Shown piece after piece: positions 44,170-53,598 of a stretch of 64,000 bases of DNA. The stretch's first letter is position 1; each line of letters opens with the position of its first letter. The position numbers and the translations under genes are program-made. Below the pieces are notes generated by a model. That model saw only the letters and a list, made by a program, of their open reading frames with translations, searched no databases and was not told where the DNA came from. The stretch comes from Xanthobacteraceae bacterium (GTDB lineage Bacteria > Pseudomonadota > Alphaproteobacteria > Rhizobiales > Xanthobacteraceae). The stretch spans positions 1-64,000 of the forward strand of contig JALHRD010000006.1 in the NCBI GenBank assembly GCA_022841625.1. The letters run 5' to 3'.

Positions 44170-44244
44170 CCAGTGGTCTGAATCTAACGTTCGCATCCCG
44201 CGCGAGCCGCAACGGCGTGGCGAATGTCAAATCCACTCCACTAG
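44170..44244. repeat. CTAG-ended palindromic repeat, family B copy 3 (hybrid arms)
   Basis: Left arm CCAGTGGTCTGAATCTAACG with TTCGC resembles copy B1, and right arm GCGAATGTCAAATCCACTCC ending CACTAG resembles copy B2, so pairing is imperfect. The unit is 75 bp and lies between ribF and ileS. Confidence 0.75.
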
Positions 44245-44338
44245 CGTGAGCGGAACCGATCTGGTACCAAGCCGCAATCATGGCTAGTCATTCACGCCTC
44301 CGTATCGTCATCGGGCCGGCTGCTCGGTCAATTCGTGG

Positions 44339-44378
44339 CCCGGCTTCCGCCTGACGCCAGCGTCAGCGGAGGACCGGG
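44339..44378 (+). promoter_or_regulatory. Long hairpin in the ileS leader
   Basis: Nested stems CCCGG/CCGGG (44339-44343 with 44374-44378), TCCG/CGGA (44346-44349 with 44367-44370) and CTGACGC-CA-GCGTCAG (44351-44366) form a 40-base structure ending 40 bases before the ileS ATG. No T-run follows, so translational or stability effects are more likely than termination. Confidence 0.45.
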
Positions 44379-44418
44379 ACCGCCGAGCCCTCACCGCCAT
44401 TCTCAGCCTGGTAAGGTC

Positions 44419-47400
44419 ATGACCGAAGCCGCCCGCGATTACAGCGAGACTCTGTTTCTACCCAAGACCGACTTCCCAATGCGCGCCGGCTTGCCGCAAA
44501 AGGAGCCGGAACTGCTGGCGCATTGGGCCAAGCTTGGGCTCTACCGCCGCCTGCGCGAGACCGCCCGCGGCCGCACCAAATTCGTGCTGCACGATGGCCC
44601 GCCCTATGCAAACGGCAATATCCATATCGGGCATGCCCTCAACAAGATCCTCAAGGACGTGGTGACGCGCAGTCAGCAGATGCTCGGCCACGATTCGAAC
44701 TACGTGCCGGGCTGGGATTGCCACGGCCTGCCGATCGAGTGGCGGGTCGAGGAAGAGAACTACCGCTCCAAGAACAAAGCCAAACCAAATCTCGCCGATC
44801 CGGCGGCCATGGTCGCATTCCGCAAGGAATGCCGCGCCTATGCCGAACATTGGCTCAATGTGCAGCGCGAGGAATTCAAGCGGCTCGGCGTCGAAGGCGA
44901 CTGGGACCATCCCTACTCCACCATGGACTTCGCAGCCGAAGCGCAGATCGCACGCGAGATCATGAAATTCGCGCAGAATGGCACGCTGTATCGCGGATCG
45001 AAGCCGGTAATGTGGTCGGTGGTAGAAAAAACCGCGCTCGCCGAAGCCGAGGTTGAATATGAGGATTACACTTCGGATCAGGTCTGGGTGAAGTTTCCAA
45101 TTCGCAGCATCGAGGGCACGGGCGACCGGCTCGGCCCGCTGCGCTCGGCCGCAATCCTGATCTGGACCACGACGCCCTGGACGATCCCCGGCAATCGCGC
45201 GATCAGCTTCGCGCCGAAGATCGAATACGGGCTTTACGAAGTGACCGACGCGCCTTCGGACAACTGGGCCAAGCCCGGTGACTTGCTGGTGCTCGCGGAT
45301 CGGCTGGTTGTGGACGTGCTCAGGCAAGCGCGTGTCACGGCATTCAAGAAGCTAAAAGCGGTTGCCACCACCGATCTTGCCACCATCGTCTGCCAGCATC
45401 CGTTGCATGAGTTTTGCGGCGGGTATGACTTTCCTGTCCCCCTGCTCGCCGGCGATCACGTCACCGACGACACCGGCACCGGCTTCGTGCATACCGCGCC
45501 AGGCCATGGCCGCGAGGATTTCGAAGTCTGGACAGCGAACACTGCCAATCTTGCGGCACGCGGCATCAATACCGTCATTCCCTATACGGTCGACGAGAAC
45601 GGCGCGTTCACCGAGCAGGCACCCGGGTTTGCCGGCAAGCGCGTGCTCAACGACAAGGGCGAGAAAGGCGACGCCAACGAGGCGGTGATCAAGGCCCTGG
45701 CCGACGCCGGCATGCTGATCGCGCGCGCGCGGCTCAAGCACCAGTATCCGCACTCCTGGCGCTCCAAGAAGCCGGTGATCTTTCGAAACACCCCACAGTG
45801 GTTCATCGCCATGGACCAGCCAATCGCCGACGCTGGTGATAAAGCAAAGTCCGGCGACACCCTGCGCGCGCGCGCCCTCGGCGCCATCAAAACCACACGC
45901 TGGGTTCCCCCGCAGGGCGAGAACCGCATCAACGGCATGATCCTCAGCAAGCCTGACTGGGTGATTTCGCGTCAGCGCGCCTGGGGCGTGCCAATCGCGG
46001 TTTTCGTGCGCGAAAACGGCGATGGAACCGTCGCCATTCTTCGCGACCGGCACGTCAACAACCGCATCGCCGACGCGTTCGAAAAGGACGGCGCCGATGC
46101 CTGGTACGCTCCCGGCGCGCGCGAGCGATTTCTCGGTAAGCTCGCCAACGAGCAATGGCAGAAAGTCGACGACATTCTGGACGTCTGGTTTGACTCCGGC
46201 TCAACCCATGCCTTTGTGCTGGAAGACGCCAAGCACTTTCCCGGGCTCGCCGGCATCCGGCACAAGCATACCGGCGGCCCCGACACCGTGATGTATCTCG
46301 AAGGCTCCGACCAGCACCGCGGCTGGTTTCAGTCTTCGCTGCTGGAAAGCTGCGGCACGCGCGGCGTGGCGCCGTTCGACGCGGTGCTCACCCATGGCTT
46401 CGTGCTCGACGAAAACGGGCGCAAGATGTCGAAGTCACTCGGCAATGTTACGGCGCCGCAAGACGTCATCAAACAATTCGGCGCCGATATCCTGCGAATG
46501 TGGGTCTGCGCGTCGGATTACGCCGACGACCTTCGTATCGGGCCGGAAATCCTCAAGACCACGGTCGAGACCTATCGCAAGCTGCGCAATACGCTGCGTT
46601 GGATGCTGGGTTCGCTCGCGCATTTCCGCGAAGACGAGCGGATATCGCCCGAAAAAATGTCCGAACTCGAGCGGCTGATGCTGCATCGTCTTGCCGAACT
46701 CGATCGCCTGATCCGACAGGCCTATGCCGATTTCGACTACAAACGCATCTTCGCCGCGCTCAATGTGCTGATGACGGTCGATCTCTCGGCGTTCTATTTC
46801 GATATCCGTAAGGACGCACTTTATTGCGACCCGATCTCCTCTCAGAAGCGCCGTGCCTGCCTCACCGTGCTCGATCATTTGTTCCGGGCAACCGTCACTT
46901 GGCTCGCACCGATGCTGCCGTTCACCGCCGAAGAGGCGTGGCTGGAGCGCTATCGGTCCGATGACGATTCCGTGCATCTGCAGCCGTTCTCCAAGATACC
47001 GGCAACCTGGCGCGACGATGCGCTGGCCGAGAAGTGGCGCAAGATTCGCACCGTCCGCCGCGTCATCACCGGCGCCCTGGAGATCGAGCGCGCCAACAAG
47101 CGCATCGGCTCATCGCTGGAGGCCGACCCGATGGTCTATGTCTCCGATCCCGACCTGTTCGTGGCGCTGGTCGACGCCGATCTGGCGGAGATCTGCATCA
47201 CCTCGGCCGCAACGCTGGTGGCAGACGACGGCCCGGCCGCCGCGTTCCGGCTGCCCGACGTGCCCGGCGTCGCGGTTGTCGCCGAGCTTGCCGAAGGCAG
47301 GAAATGTGCGCGCTCCTGGAAGGTGTCGGCGGCGGTCGGAAGCGATCCGGACTATCCAGATGTTACGCCGCGCGATGCCAGAGCGCTGCGCGAATGGCAC

Positions 47401-47427
47401 ACAATGCAAAGCCGGGCGGCGGAATGA
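44419..47427 (+). CDS. ileS: Isoleucyl-tRNA synthetase
   Basis: Class Ia synthetase of 1002 residues. It begins [20 protein letters not shown] and has the HIGH motif in [12 protein letters not shown], the editing domain with [14 protein letters not shown], and KMSKS in [12 protein letters not shown], plus a C-terminal anticodon-binding helical domain. TAAGG lies just before the ATG. The start at 44419 is chosen over 44335, which lies in the leader. Its stop overlaps the lspA start (ATGA), the common ileS-lspA arrangement. A strong leader hairpin and repeat B3 lie upstream. Confidence 0.97.
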   Translation: MTEAARDYSETLFLPKTDFPMRAGLPQKEPELLAHWAKLGLYRRLRETARGRTKFVLHDGPPYANGNIHIGHALNKILKDVVTRSQQMLGHDSNYVPGWDCHGLPIEWRVEEENYRSKNKAKPNLADPAAMVAFRKECRAYAEHWLNVQREEFKRLGVEGDWDHPYSTMDFAAEAQIAREIMKFAQNGTLYRGSKPVMWSVVEKTALAEAEVEYEDYTSDQVWVKFPIRSIEGTGDRLGPLRSAAILIWTTTPWTIPGNRAISFAPKIEYGLYEVTDAPSDNWAKPGDLLVLADRLVVDVLRQARVTAFKKLKAVATTDLATIVCQHPLHEFCGGYDFPVPLLAGDHVTDDTGTGFVHTAPGHGREDFEVWTANTANLAARGINTVIPYTVDENGAFTEQAPGFAGKRVLNDKGEKGDANEAVIKALADAGMLIARARLKHQYPHSWRSKKPVIFRNTPQWFIAMDQPIADAGDKAKSGDTLRARALGAIKTTRWVPPQGENRINGMILSKPDWVISRQRAWGVPIAVFVRENGDGTVAILRDRHVNNRIADAFEKDGADAWYAPGARERFLGKLANEQWQKVDDILDVWFDSGSTHAFVLEDAKHFPGLAGIRHKHTGGPDTVMYLEGSDQHRGWFQSSLLESCGTRGVAPFDAVLTHGFVLDENGRKMSKSLGNVTAPQDVIKQFGADILRMWVCASDYADDLRIGPEILKTTVETYRKLRNTLRWMLGSLAHFREDERISPEKMSELERLMLHRLAELDRLIRQAYADFDYKRIFAALNVLMTVDLSAFYFDIRKDALYCDPISSQKRRACLTVLDHLFRATVTWLAPMLPFTAEEAWLERYRSDDDSVHLQPFSKIPATWRDDALAEKWRKIRTVRRVITGALEIERANKRIGSSLEADPMVYVSDPDLFVALVDADLAEICITSAATLVADDGPAAAFRLPDVPGVAVVAELAEGRKCARSWKVSAAVGSDPDYPDVTPRDARALREWHTMQSRAAE

Positions 47428-47930
47428 CCGCGACGCTCCGGCAGCCCATGGTCCGCCTTGGGCTCATCACCATGGCGCTGGTCATGCTGCTCGACCAAGC
47501 GCTCAAGCTATGGCTGCTGTTCGTTTTTGACCTAGCTGCGCGCGGCCCCGTGCGGGTGACCGCGTTTTTCGACCTTGTCCTGATTTGGAACAAGGGCATC
47601 AGTTACGGACTGTTCCAGCAGGACGGCCCCCTCGGACAATGGGTTCTGCTGGCGCTGGTGGCGGTGGCCGTCGGGCTGCTCGGTCTTTGGCTGCTGCGGG
47701 CCACGTCGCGGCTGGTGGCGCTGTCGCTGGGCCTGATTATTGGCGGCGCCGTCGGCAACGCCATCGACCGCCTCGCTTATGGGGCGGTGGCCGATTTCGT
47801 GCTGCTGCACCTAACGACCGCCAGTTTTAGCTTCAAATGGTATGTATTTAACCTGGCGGACGCCGCCATTGTTGCTGGGGTGGCCGGACTCTTGTATGAT
47901 TCCTTCGCGCCCCATAAGCGAAGTTCGTGA
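47424..47930 (+). CDS. lspA: Signal peptidase II (lipoprotein signal peptidase)
   Basis: Cleaves prolipoprotein signal peptides after Lgt has acted. The 168-residue protein has four membrane helices and the catalytic aspartates in [15 protein letters not shown] and [11 protein letters not shown], with [10 protein letters not shown] as the conserved substrate loop. Translation is coupled to ileS by an ATGA overlap. Lgt is encoded at 1.5 kb in the same window, so two of the lipoprotein maturation enzymes are present. Confidence 0.96.
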   Translation: MTATLRQPMVRLGLITMALVMLLDQALKLWLLFVFDLAARGPVRVTAFFDLVLIWNKGISYGLFQQDGPLGQWVLLALVAVAVGLLGLWLLRATSRLVALSLGLIIGGAVGNAIDRLAYGAVADFVLLHLTTASFSFKWYVFNLADAAIVAGVAGLLYDSFAPHKRSS

Positions 47931-47970
47931 GCCAGTTGCAGCGACCGCTGTCACGAACCTGGGTAGCCGA

Positions 47971-47981
47971 GGGGACACTAG
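47971..47981. repeat. Right-end remnant of a CTAG repeat
   Basis: GGGGACACTAG resembles the right end of family B (AAGGACCACTAG) and lies exactly 13 bases before the CTAG that begins the copy at 47995, the same spacing as between B1 and B2. Confidence 0.4.
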
Positions 47982-47994
47982 TAACTCTATGATT

Positions 47995-48070
47995 CTAGTG
48001 ACACTTTTCGACTTAAATGGCCTAATTGCACTTGTTGTAAGCGCGATAGGAAATTCAAATCGGCAGCACA
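47995..48070 (+). repeat. 76-bp CTAG-ended palindromic repeat, family A copy 3
   Basis: Starts CTAGTGACAC and ends CGGCAGCACA. It aligns ungapped with copy 1 over 76 bases. The arms are less perfectly paired than in copy 2, suggesting age. It lies between lspA and an exported-protein gene. Confidence 0.78.
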
Positions 48071-48173
48071 AATTGGCTGGAACGCCGCAATACAGCCCTG
48101 ATCTGTATGATAATTTCGGTTGGGGCCGCTATCCGCCGCAGAAACCGCAAGAATGCCGCGTCGAGGGACCGAC

Positions 48174-48893
48174 ATGATGCAAGCTCGCTGGGTTAGGCAG
48201 GCCGCCGCTGTCGGCGGATTGGCGCTGTTAGCATTGGCATTCGGCGCGCCCGTTAGCGCGCAGGCGCAACGCGACGACAGCGTCGAGACCAACTCGATCT
48301 GGGGCCTCGAGCAACGCATTATTGGCACCTTCGCCCGCGGACTCGGCCTGCGCGACCCGAACGCGCCAGCAATTGATTACCGCGAGCGCTCCCCTCTGGT
48401 GGTTCCGCCAAGCCGTGAGCTGCCGCCACCACAGGCCCGGGTGACCCCAGGCGATCCCGCATGGCCGGTCGACCCGGACGTGGCCAAAGCAAGAAAGCAG
48501 GCCGATATAAAGCGCAAGCAGGGCAGCGCAAACGCCAGAACGGCACGGGAAAACCAGGGGACACCGCTGACTCCGGAGCAACTGAACCCGACCGGCAGCA
48601 CCGCGCCAGCCCAGTCCAACCGCTCCAATGCACCAGCGCCGGGCAGCGACCCTGACGGGCGCCAAGTCGCGCCGTCGGAACTCGGCTATTTTGGCGGGTT
48701 ATTCACACCGCGAGCTTGGGGCTTCGGCCTTGGGCGCAACCAGAGTGAAACCGCAACGTTCACCGGTGAGCCGCCGCGGTCACAACTCACTGAGCCTCCG
48801 CCCGGCTACCAAGTGCCCTCGCCTGCGCATCCCTATGGCACGACCCACCGCACCGAACGGACCAAGGTACAAGCTTTCGATCCAGCGCGTTAG
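48174..48893 (+). CDS. Exported Pro/Gln-rich hypothetical protein
   Basis: The 239-residue protein has a signal peptide (AAVGGLALLALAFGAPVSAQ, mature start near AQRDDS) behind GAGGG. The mature part has an initial conserved helix (NSIWGLEQRIIGTFARGLGL), then a low-complexity region rich in Pro, Gln, Asn and Ser and an aromatic segment YFGGLFTPRAWGFG. No catalytic motif is visible. It lies 90 bases upstream of the M16 peptidase pair, where it may be an envelope partner. I do not recognise a named family. Confidence 0.72.
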   Translation: MMQARWVRQAAAVGGLALLALAFGAPVSAQAQRDDSVETNSIWGLEQRIIGTFARGLGLRDPNAPAIDYRERSPLVVPPSRELPPPQARVTPGDPAWPVDPDVAKARKQADIKRKQGSANARTARENQGTPLTPEQLNPTGSTAPAQSNRSNAPAPGSDPDGRQVAPSELGYFGGLFTPRAWGFGLGRNQSETATFTGEPPRSQLTEPPPGYQVPSPAHPYGTTHRTERTKVQAFDPAR

Positions 48894-48983
48894 GATCACG
48901 GACCTGCCTTACAGGCTCTTGCGGCGATACTCTCAAATCGCCATTTGCAGCCAGGGCGGAATTGACCAACAAAGAGGCCTGCC

Positions 48984-50363
48984 TTGCCCCATGCTTTGAA
49001 GCGCACCTTTGCTGCGCTTGCGACATTGTCTTTGTCTTTCACCGTTTTCGCTGGGTCGAGTGGGCACGGCGCCGGATGGGGACCGGACGTTTCCCAGTTC
49101 ACCCTCGCCAATGGCCTTGAGGTTGTGGTGATCCCCGACCGCCGGACGCCGGTGGTCACCCATATGCTTTGGTACCGGGTCGGTGCCGCCGACGAAACGC
49201 CCGGCAAATCCGGCCTCGCCCACTTCCTCGAACATCTCCTGTTCAAGGGCACCAAGAAAAACCCGCAAGGCCTGTTTTCGCAAACGGTGGCAACCATCGG
49301 CGGTTCGGAAAACGCTTTCACGTCGTCCGACTACACCGGCTATTTCCAGCGAACATCGCGCGAGCGTCTCAAGCTCATGATGGAGTTCGAGTCTGACCGC
49401 ATGACCGGTTTGGTGCTCACCGACGAGGTGGTGAAACCGGAACTGAAGGTCGTGCTCGAAGAACGCAACTCTCGCGTCGAAAACAACGTGAATGCGCGGC
49501 TCGCCGAGCAAATGGAGGCCGCGCTATACTTGAATCACCCCTATGGCCGGCCGGTGATCGGCTGGCGCAACGAGATCGAGGGGCTGACGCGTGACGACGC
49601 GCTTGAGTTCTACCGCCGTTTCTACACGCCGAATAACGCGACCCTAATCGTCGCCGGCGATGTGACGCCGGAAGAAGTCAAACAATTCGCGGAAGAGACC
49701 TATGGCCGGGTTCCGCGCGTCGCCGAAGTAAAGCCGCGCATACGCCCGCAGGAGCCGCGCCAAGAAGCGCCGCGCACCGTCACCTTATCCGACCCACGCG
49801 TCACCCAGCCGAGTTTAAGCCGCTACTATCTTGCACCGTCCTACACCTCGGGCCGCCCCGGCGAAGCCGAGGCCATCGACATCCTGTCGCATGTACTGGG
49901 GCGCGGCGCGAACAGCCGGCTCTACCTGAAGCTGGTCGTCGAAGCCTCCACCGCGGTCAACGCCGGCGCGAACTATCACGGCACGGCGATCGACGCGACC
50001 CGCCTCAACGTCTACGCGACGCCGAAGCCCGGCACCAGCCTCACCCAGATCGAAGCGGCGATGGACGCGGTGATCGCCGAAGTGGTCGAAAAAGGCATAA
50101 CCCCGGACGAGCTCGAACGCGCCCGCAACCGGCTGCTCGCCGATGCGGTCTATGCCCAAGATAGCCAGAGTTCGCTGGCACGCTGGTATGGCGCCTCGCT
50201 GTCCACTGGACTGACCATCGAACAGATCAGAAGCTGGCCCGACCGTTTGCGCGCCGTTACCGTCGATGACGTCAAAAATGCCGCCCGCCTGGTGCTCGAC
50301 AAGCAACGCTCGGTGACGGGCTACCTCATCAGACCCGCCGGATCGAAGGACGACCGCTCGTGA
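48984..50363 (+). CDS. M16-family metallopeptidase, catalytic subunit
   Basis: The 459-residue zinc peptidase has the inverted motif HFLEHLLFKGT (HxxEH) at about residues 77-81, with the distal Glu in ELKVVLEERNSRVENN, and a C-terminal M16 half. A signal peptide is present (TFAALATLSLSFTVFA). The only in-frame initiator is a TTG at 48984 with AAAGAGG six bases upstream, since the nearby ATG at 48991 is in another frame. It overlaps the second subunit gene. Alphaproteobacterial pairs of this type form a heterodimer like mitochondrial processing peptidase. Confidence 0.9.
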   Translation: MPHALKRTFAALATLSLSFTVFAGSSGHGAGWGPDVSQFTLANGLEVVVIPDRRTPVVTHMLWYRVGAADETPGKSGLAHFLEHLLFKGTKKNPQGLFSQTVATIGGSENAFTSSDYTGYFQRTSRERLKLMMEFESDRMTGLVLTDEVVKPELKVVLEERNSRVENNVNARLAEQMEAALYLNHPYGRPVIGWRNEIEGLTRDDALEFYRRFYTPNNATLIVAGDVTPEEVKQFAEETYGRVPRVAEVKPRIRPQEPRQEAPRTVTLSDPRVTQPSLSRYYLAPSYTSGRPGEAEAIDILSHVLGRGANSRLYLKLVVEASTAVNAGANYHGTAIDATRLNVYATPKPGTSLTQIEAAMDAVIAEVVEKGITPDELERARNRLLADAVYAQDSQSSLARWYGASLSTGLTIEQIRSWPDRLRAVTVDDVKNAARLVLDKQRSVTGYLIRPAGSKDDRS

Positions 50364-51724
50364 TCAATCAGCACGCCATCATGCGCCGCCCCTTCACCGC
50401 CCGGCTGGGCGCTCTGGCGGTGATCGCCGCCGCGCTGCTTGCGCTTTGTGTTCCGGCCAAGGCGACCAAGATCGAGCGCGTCACCAGCCCAGGCGGCATC
50501 GAATTCTGGTTCGTGCGCGACGGCACAGTTCCGCTGATCGCGATCGAATTTGCATTTCGCGGTGGCGCGGTACAGGACCCCGACGACAAGGCCGGCCTCG
50601 CTGAAATGACGGTCGCGACCCTGGACGAAGGCGCCGGCGACATCGATAGCACCGCGTTCCACGCGCGGCTGGAGCGCAAGGCGATCGAGCTGCAAATGCG
50701 CGCGGGCCGCGAAACAGTTCGCGGCACGCTGCGCACCCTCAAGGAAAACCAGGACGAGGCATTCGATCTGTTGCGAATGGCCTTGAACACGCCGCGGTTT
50801 GACGCCTCAGCGGTCGAGCGCATCCGCGCGCAGACGCTGTCGTCGCTGCAACGCCAGAGCACCAACCCCAATTCGATCGCGAGCCGCAACTGGTGGTCCA
50901 GCGCGTTCCCCAATCACCCCTATGGACGCCCGACCAGTGGCACGCCCGAGTCGGTTGCCCGCATTACGCCCAACGACATGCGCGACTATGCCCGCCGCGT
51001 GCTGGCGCGCGAGCATCTCAAGATCGGCGTCGTCGGCGATATCGACGCCAAGGCGGCAGGCCAGTTGATCGACAAGACCTTCGGACCGCTACCCGCCAAG
51101 GCGCAGCTCAAGCCGATCCCCGAGGGAAAACTCCTGGGACGCGGCGGCCGCAATGTGATCGACCTCAACGTTCCGCAGGCGGTGGTGATATTCGGCGGCA
51201 TCGGCATCGCCCGCAACGATCCCGACTTCATGGCAGCCTATCTCGTCAATCACATTCTCGGCGGCGGATCGTTCTCCTCGCGGCTCTATCGCGAGGTCCG
51301 CGAGATCCGCGGCCTGGCCTATGGCGTTAACACCAGCCTGCTGTGGCTTAATCGCTCCGCGGCGCTGATCGGCAGCACCGCCACCCGCGCGGATGCGACC
51401 GCCGAGACCATCGAACTCGTAGAAACCGAGTTCCGCCGGATGGCGGCAGACGGCCCAACCGCCGACGAACTTGCCAAAGCCAAGACCTATCTCCAGGGCT
51501 CGTTCGCACTCAATCTCGACACCTCCACCAAGATCGCGTCGCAGCTCGTCCAGATGCAGGTCGACAATCTCGGCATCGACTACTTCGACCGCCGCAGCGC
51601 GCTGATCGACGCCGTGACACCGGCCGATGCCCGCCGCGTGGCCAAGCGGCTGCTGGATGGCGGCCTCTTGGTCACCGTGGTCGGCCGGCCGAAAGGCGTC
51701 ACGACACGGCCACCTGGTGGCTAG
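50360..51724 (+). CDS. M16-family metallopeptidase, non-catalytic partner subunit
   Basis: The 454-residue protein starts at a GTG overlapping the upstream stop (GTGA) behind AAGGA, with a signal peptide (LGALAVIAAALLALCVPAKA). The HxxEH zinc motif is replaced (GLAEMTVATLDEGAG), as expected for the inactive subunit. The Gly-rich region GGSFSSRLYREVREIRGLAY and the R/Y-type substrate site near it are conserved. Both genes should act together in the periplasm; target peptides are not known. Confidence 0.9.
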   Translation: MINQHAIMRRPFTARLGALAVIAAALLALCVPAKATKIERVTSPGGIEFWFVRDGTVPLIAIEFAFRGGAVQDPDDKAGLAEMTVATLDEGAGDIDSTAFHARLERKAIELQMRAGRETVRGTLRTLKENQDEAFDLLRMALNTPRFDASAVERIRAQTLSSLQRQSTNPNSIASRNWWSSAFPNHPYGRPTSGTPESVARITPNDMRDYARRVLAREHLKIGVVGDIDAKAAGQLIDKTFGPLPAKAQLKPIPEGKLLGRGGRNVIDLNVPQAVVIFGGIGIARNDPDFMAAYLVNHILGGGSFSSRLYREVREIRGLAYGVNTSLLWLNRSAALIGSTATRADATAETIELVETEFRRMAADGPTADELAKAKTYLQGSFALNLDTSTKIASQLVQMQVDNLGIDYFDRRSALIDAVTPADARRVAKRLLDGGLLVTVVGRPKGVTTRPPGG

Positions 51725-51774
51725 AACCTTTCCTCGACAGGTGAACGGACTCTGGTCCGCGCGGTTGATCGGCC

Positions 51775-53079
51775 ATGCCCCTGCTCCAATCCATTGAGAC
51801 GGCGCGCGCGGAGCGCATTGGCGCCAACGGTGTCGAGACCGCCGCTTTCAACGAGACGCTGGCGCGCTGTTCGGCCGCGCTCGATTGGATCCGGTCGCGG
51901 CATGCCGACGGCGCATGGCCGCTCTTGCACCTGCCGGAACGGCACGACGACCTCGACGCCATTCGTGCCACCGGCCGCCGGCTCTCCAGCAATGCCAGCG
52001 ACATCGTCGTGTTCGGCACCGGCGGATCCAGCCTCGGCGGCCAAGCCCTGGCCCAGCTTGCGGATTACGCAGTCGAGGGCGCGGGCGCACTGCGCAGCGG
52101 CCCGCGCCTGCACTTCATGGATAATCTCGATCCCGACAGTTTCGCCGCCTTGCTCGCACGGTTGCCGCTCGAAACCGCGCACTTTCTTGCGATCTCGAAA
52201 TCCGGCGGCACCGGCGAAACTTTGATGCAAATGACGGCCGCGCTTGCCGCTGTCAAAGCGGCGGGACTTTCAAATCGCATCCCCGAACTTTTCCTTGGCC
52301 TGACCGAACCCATGCAGGGCGGCAAGCGCAGCGGCCTGCGCGCATTATGCGACGACCACAGCATCGCAATGCTCGATCACGATCCCAAAATCGGCGGGCG
52401 CTTCGCGGTGCTGAGCAATGTCGGGCTTCTGCCAGCGGCGGCGCTCGGGCTTGACATCGCGGCCATTCGCAAGGGCGCCGCAGCCGCGCTCACGCCGGTG
52501 CTTGCCAAGCGCGCACCGACCGAAGTGCCCGCCGCCGTCGGTGCTGCGCTCGCCGTCGCCATCAAAAAACCCATCGCCGTGATGATGGCCTATGCCGACC
52601 GGCTTGAGCGTTTCACGCGCTGGTATGTGCAACTCTGGGCCGAAAGCCTCGGCAAGGACGGCAAAGGCACCACGCCGATCGCCGCCCGCGGGCCGGTCGA
52701 TCAACACAGCCAGCTTCAGCTATTTATCGCGGGGCCGCGAGACAAGCTCTTCACCATTATCACCACAGGCACTGCCGGCCGCGGACCGCGGATCGACGCC
52801 GATCTGGCAATGCGCACGGGCGAGCCGGATTTTGCCGGCAAGACCATCGGCGATCTTGTTGCCGCACAGGGTCGCGCCACCGCCGAGACACTGGCGAAGA
52901 ATGGTTGCCCGGTCCGCACCATCCACATTGAACGGCTCGATGAGACCAGCCTCGGCGAGTTGCTGATGCATTTCATGTTGGAGACCATCATCGCCGCGCA
53001 TCTGCTTGGCGTCGATCCGTTCGATCAGCCGGCGGTGGAAGAGGGCAAGGTGTTGGCGAAGCAGTATTTGAAGGGCTAA
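51775..53079 (+). CDS. pgi: Glucose-6-phosphate isomerase
   Basis: Interconverts glucose 6-phosphate and fructose 6-phosphate. The 434-residue protein, short compared with the enterobacterial enzyme, has SIS-domain blocks VVFGTGGSSLGGQALAQL, FLAISKSGGTGETLMQM, and late GPVDQHSQLQLFIAGPRDK. The catalytic Glu/His/Lys lie in the C-terminal half, with the final Lys in EEGKVLAKQYL. It lies about 50 bases after the M16 pair and 18 bases before arfB. Confidence 0.93.
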   Translation: MPLLQSIETARAERIGANGVETAAFNETLARCSAALDWIRSRHADGAWPLLHLPERHDDLDAIRATGRRLSSNASDIVVFGTGGSSLGGQALAQLADYAVEGAGALRSGPRLHFMDNLDPDSFAALLARLPLETAHFLAISKSGGTGETLMQMTAALAAVKAAGLSNRIPELFLGLTEPMQGGKRSGLRALCDDHSIAMLDHDPKIGGRFAVLSNVGLLPAAALGLDIAAIRKGAAAALTPVLAKRAPTEVPAAVGAALAVAIKKPIAVMMAYADRLERFTRWYVQLWAESLGKDGKGTTPIAARGPVDQHSQLQLFIAGPRDKLFTIITTGTAGRGPRIDADLAMRTGEPDFAGKTIGDLVAAQGRATAETLAKNGCPVRTIHIERLDETSLGELLMHFMLETIIAAHLLGVDPFDQPAVEEGKVLAKQYLKG

Positions 53080-53097
53080 TTCTGCTATTATTTGCGG

Positions 53098-53520
53098 ATG
53101 ATCCGGATCACCGACTCCATTGCCATTGACGAGAGCGAGCTGACCGAGGACTTCGTTCGCTCCTCCGGCCCCGGCGGCCAGAATGTCAATAAGCTCTCGA
53201 CCGCGGTGCAGCTACGCTTCGACGTGCGGCGCTCGCCGTCGCTGCCCAACGATGTCGCGATCCGGCTGATGCGTCTGGCCGGCAGCCGCCTCACCAAAGA
53301 CGGCGTCATCGTCATCACCGCGCAACGCCACCGCACCCAGGAACGCAACCGGCAGGATGCCCGTGACCGATTAGTCGCACTGATCCAAGAGGCCGCGGTC
53401 GTGCCGATCAAGCGGCGACCGACCAAGCCGACCCGAGCGGCGCGTGAGAAGCGGATCGAATCCAAGAAGCGGCGCGGCAGCATCAAGGGCTTACGACGGG
53501 TGAAGCCGGCATTCGAATAA
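53098..53520 (+). CDS. arfB: Alternative ribosome-rescue peptidyl-tRNA hydrolase
   Basis: ArfB/YaeJ releases peptidyl-tRNA from stalled ribosomes without a release factor. The 140-residue protein has the GGQ motif in SSGPGGQNVNKLSTAV and the basic C-terminal tail (KKRRGSIKGLRRVKPAFE) that inserts in the mRNA channel. The ATG at 53098 is chosen; a TTG two codons earlier is possible. It may be co-transcribed with pgi. Confidence 0.93.
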   Translation: MIRITDSIAIDESELTEDFVRSSGPGGQNVNKLSTAVQLRFDVRRSPSLPNDVAIRLMRLAGSRLTKDGVIVITAQRHRTQERNRQDARDRLVALIQEAAVVPIKRRPTKPTRAAREKRIESKKRRGSIKGLRRVKPAFE

Positions 53521-53598
53521 CGGGGGCGAATTGCGGCCGACCCTCGCGAAAGCCGGTATCGATGGTTAGATTTGCGCTTGTCGAATCAGGTTTTTGTC

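Noticed and set aside
43187-44281. 364-codon open frame opposite ribF
   Set aside because: Antisense to a complete ribF; no recognisable motif or ribosome-binding site.
44246-44418. T-box riboswitch in the ileS leader
   Set aside because: No T-box sequence (UGGNACC-type) or specifier loop was seen, and these are not expected in alphaproteobacteria.
47034-47423. N-terminal extension of lspA into ileS
   Set aside because: The extension is an Arg-rich shadow of the ileS coding sequence; the ATGA overlap gives the natural lspA start.
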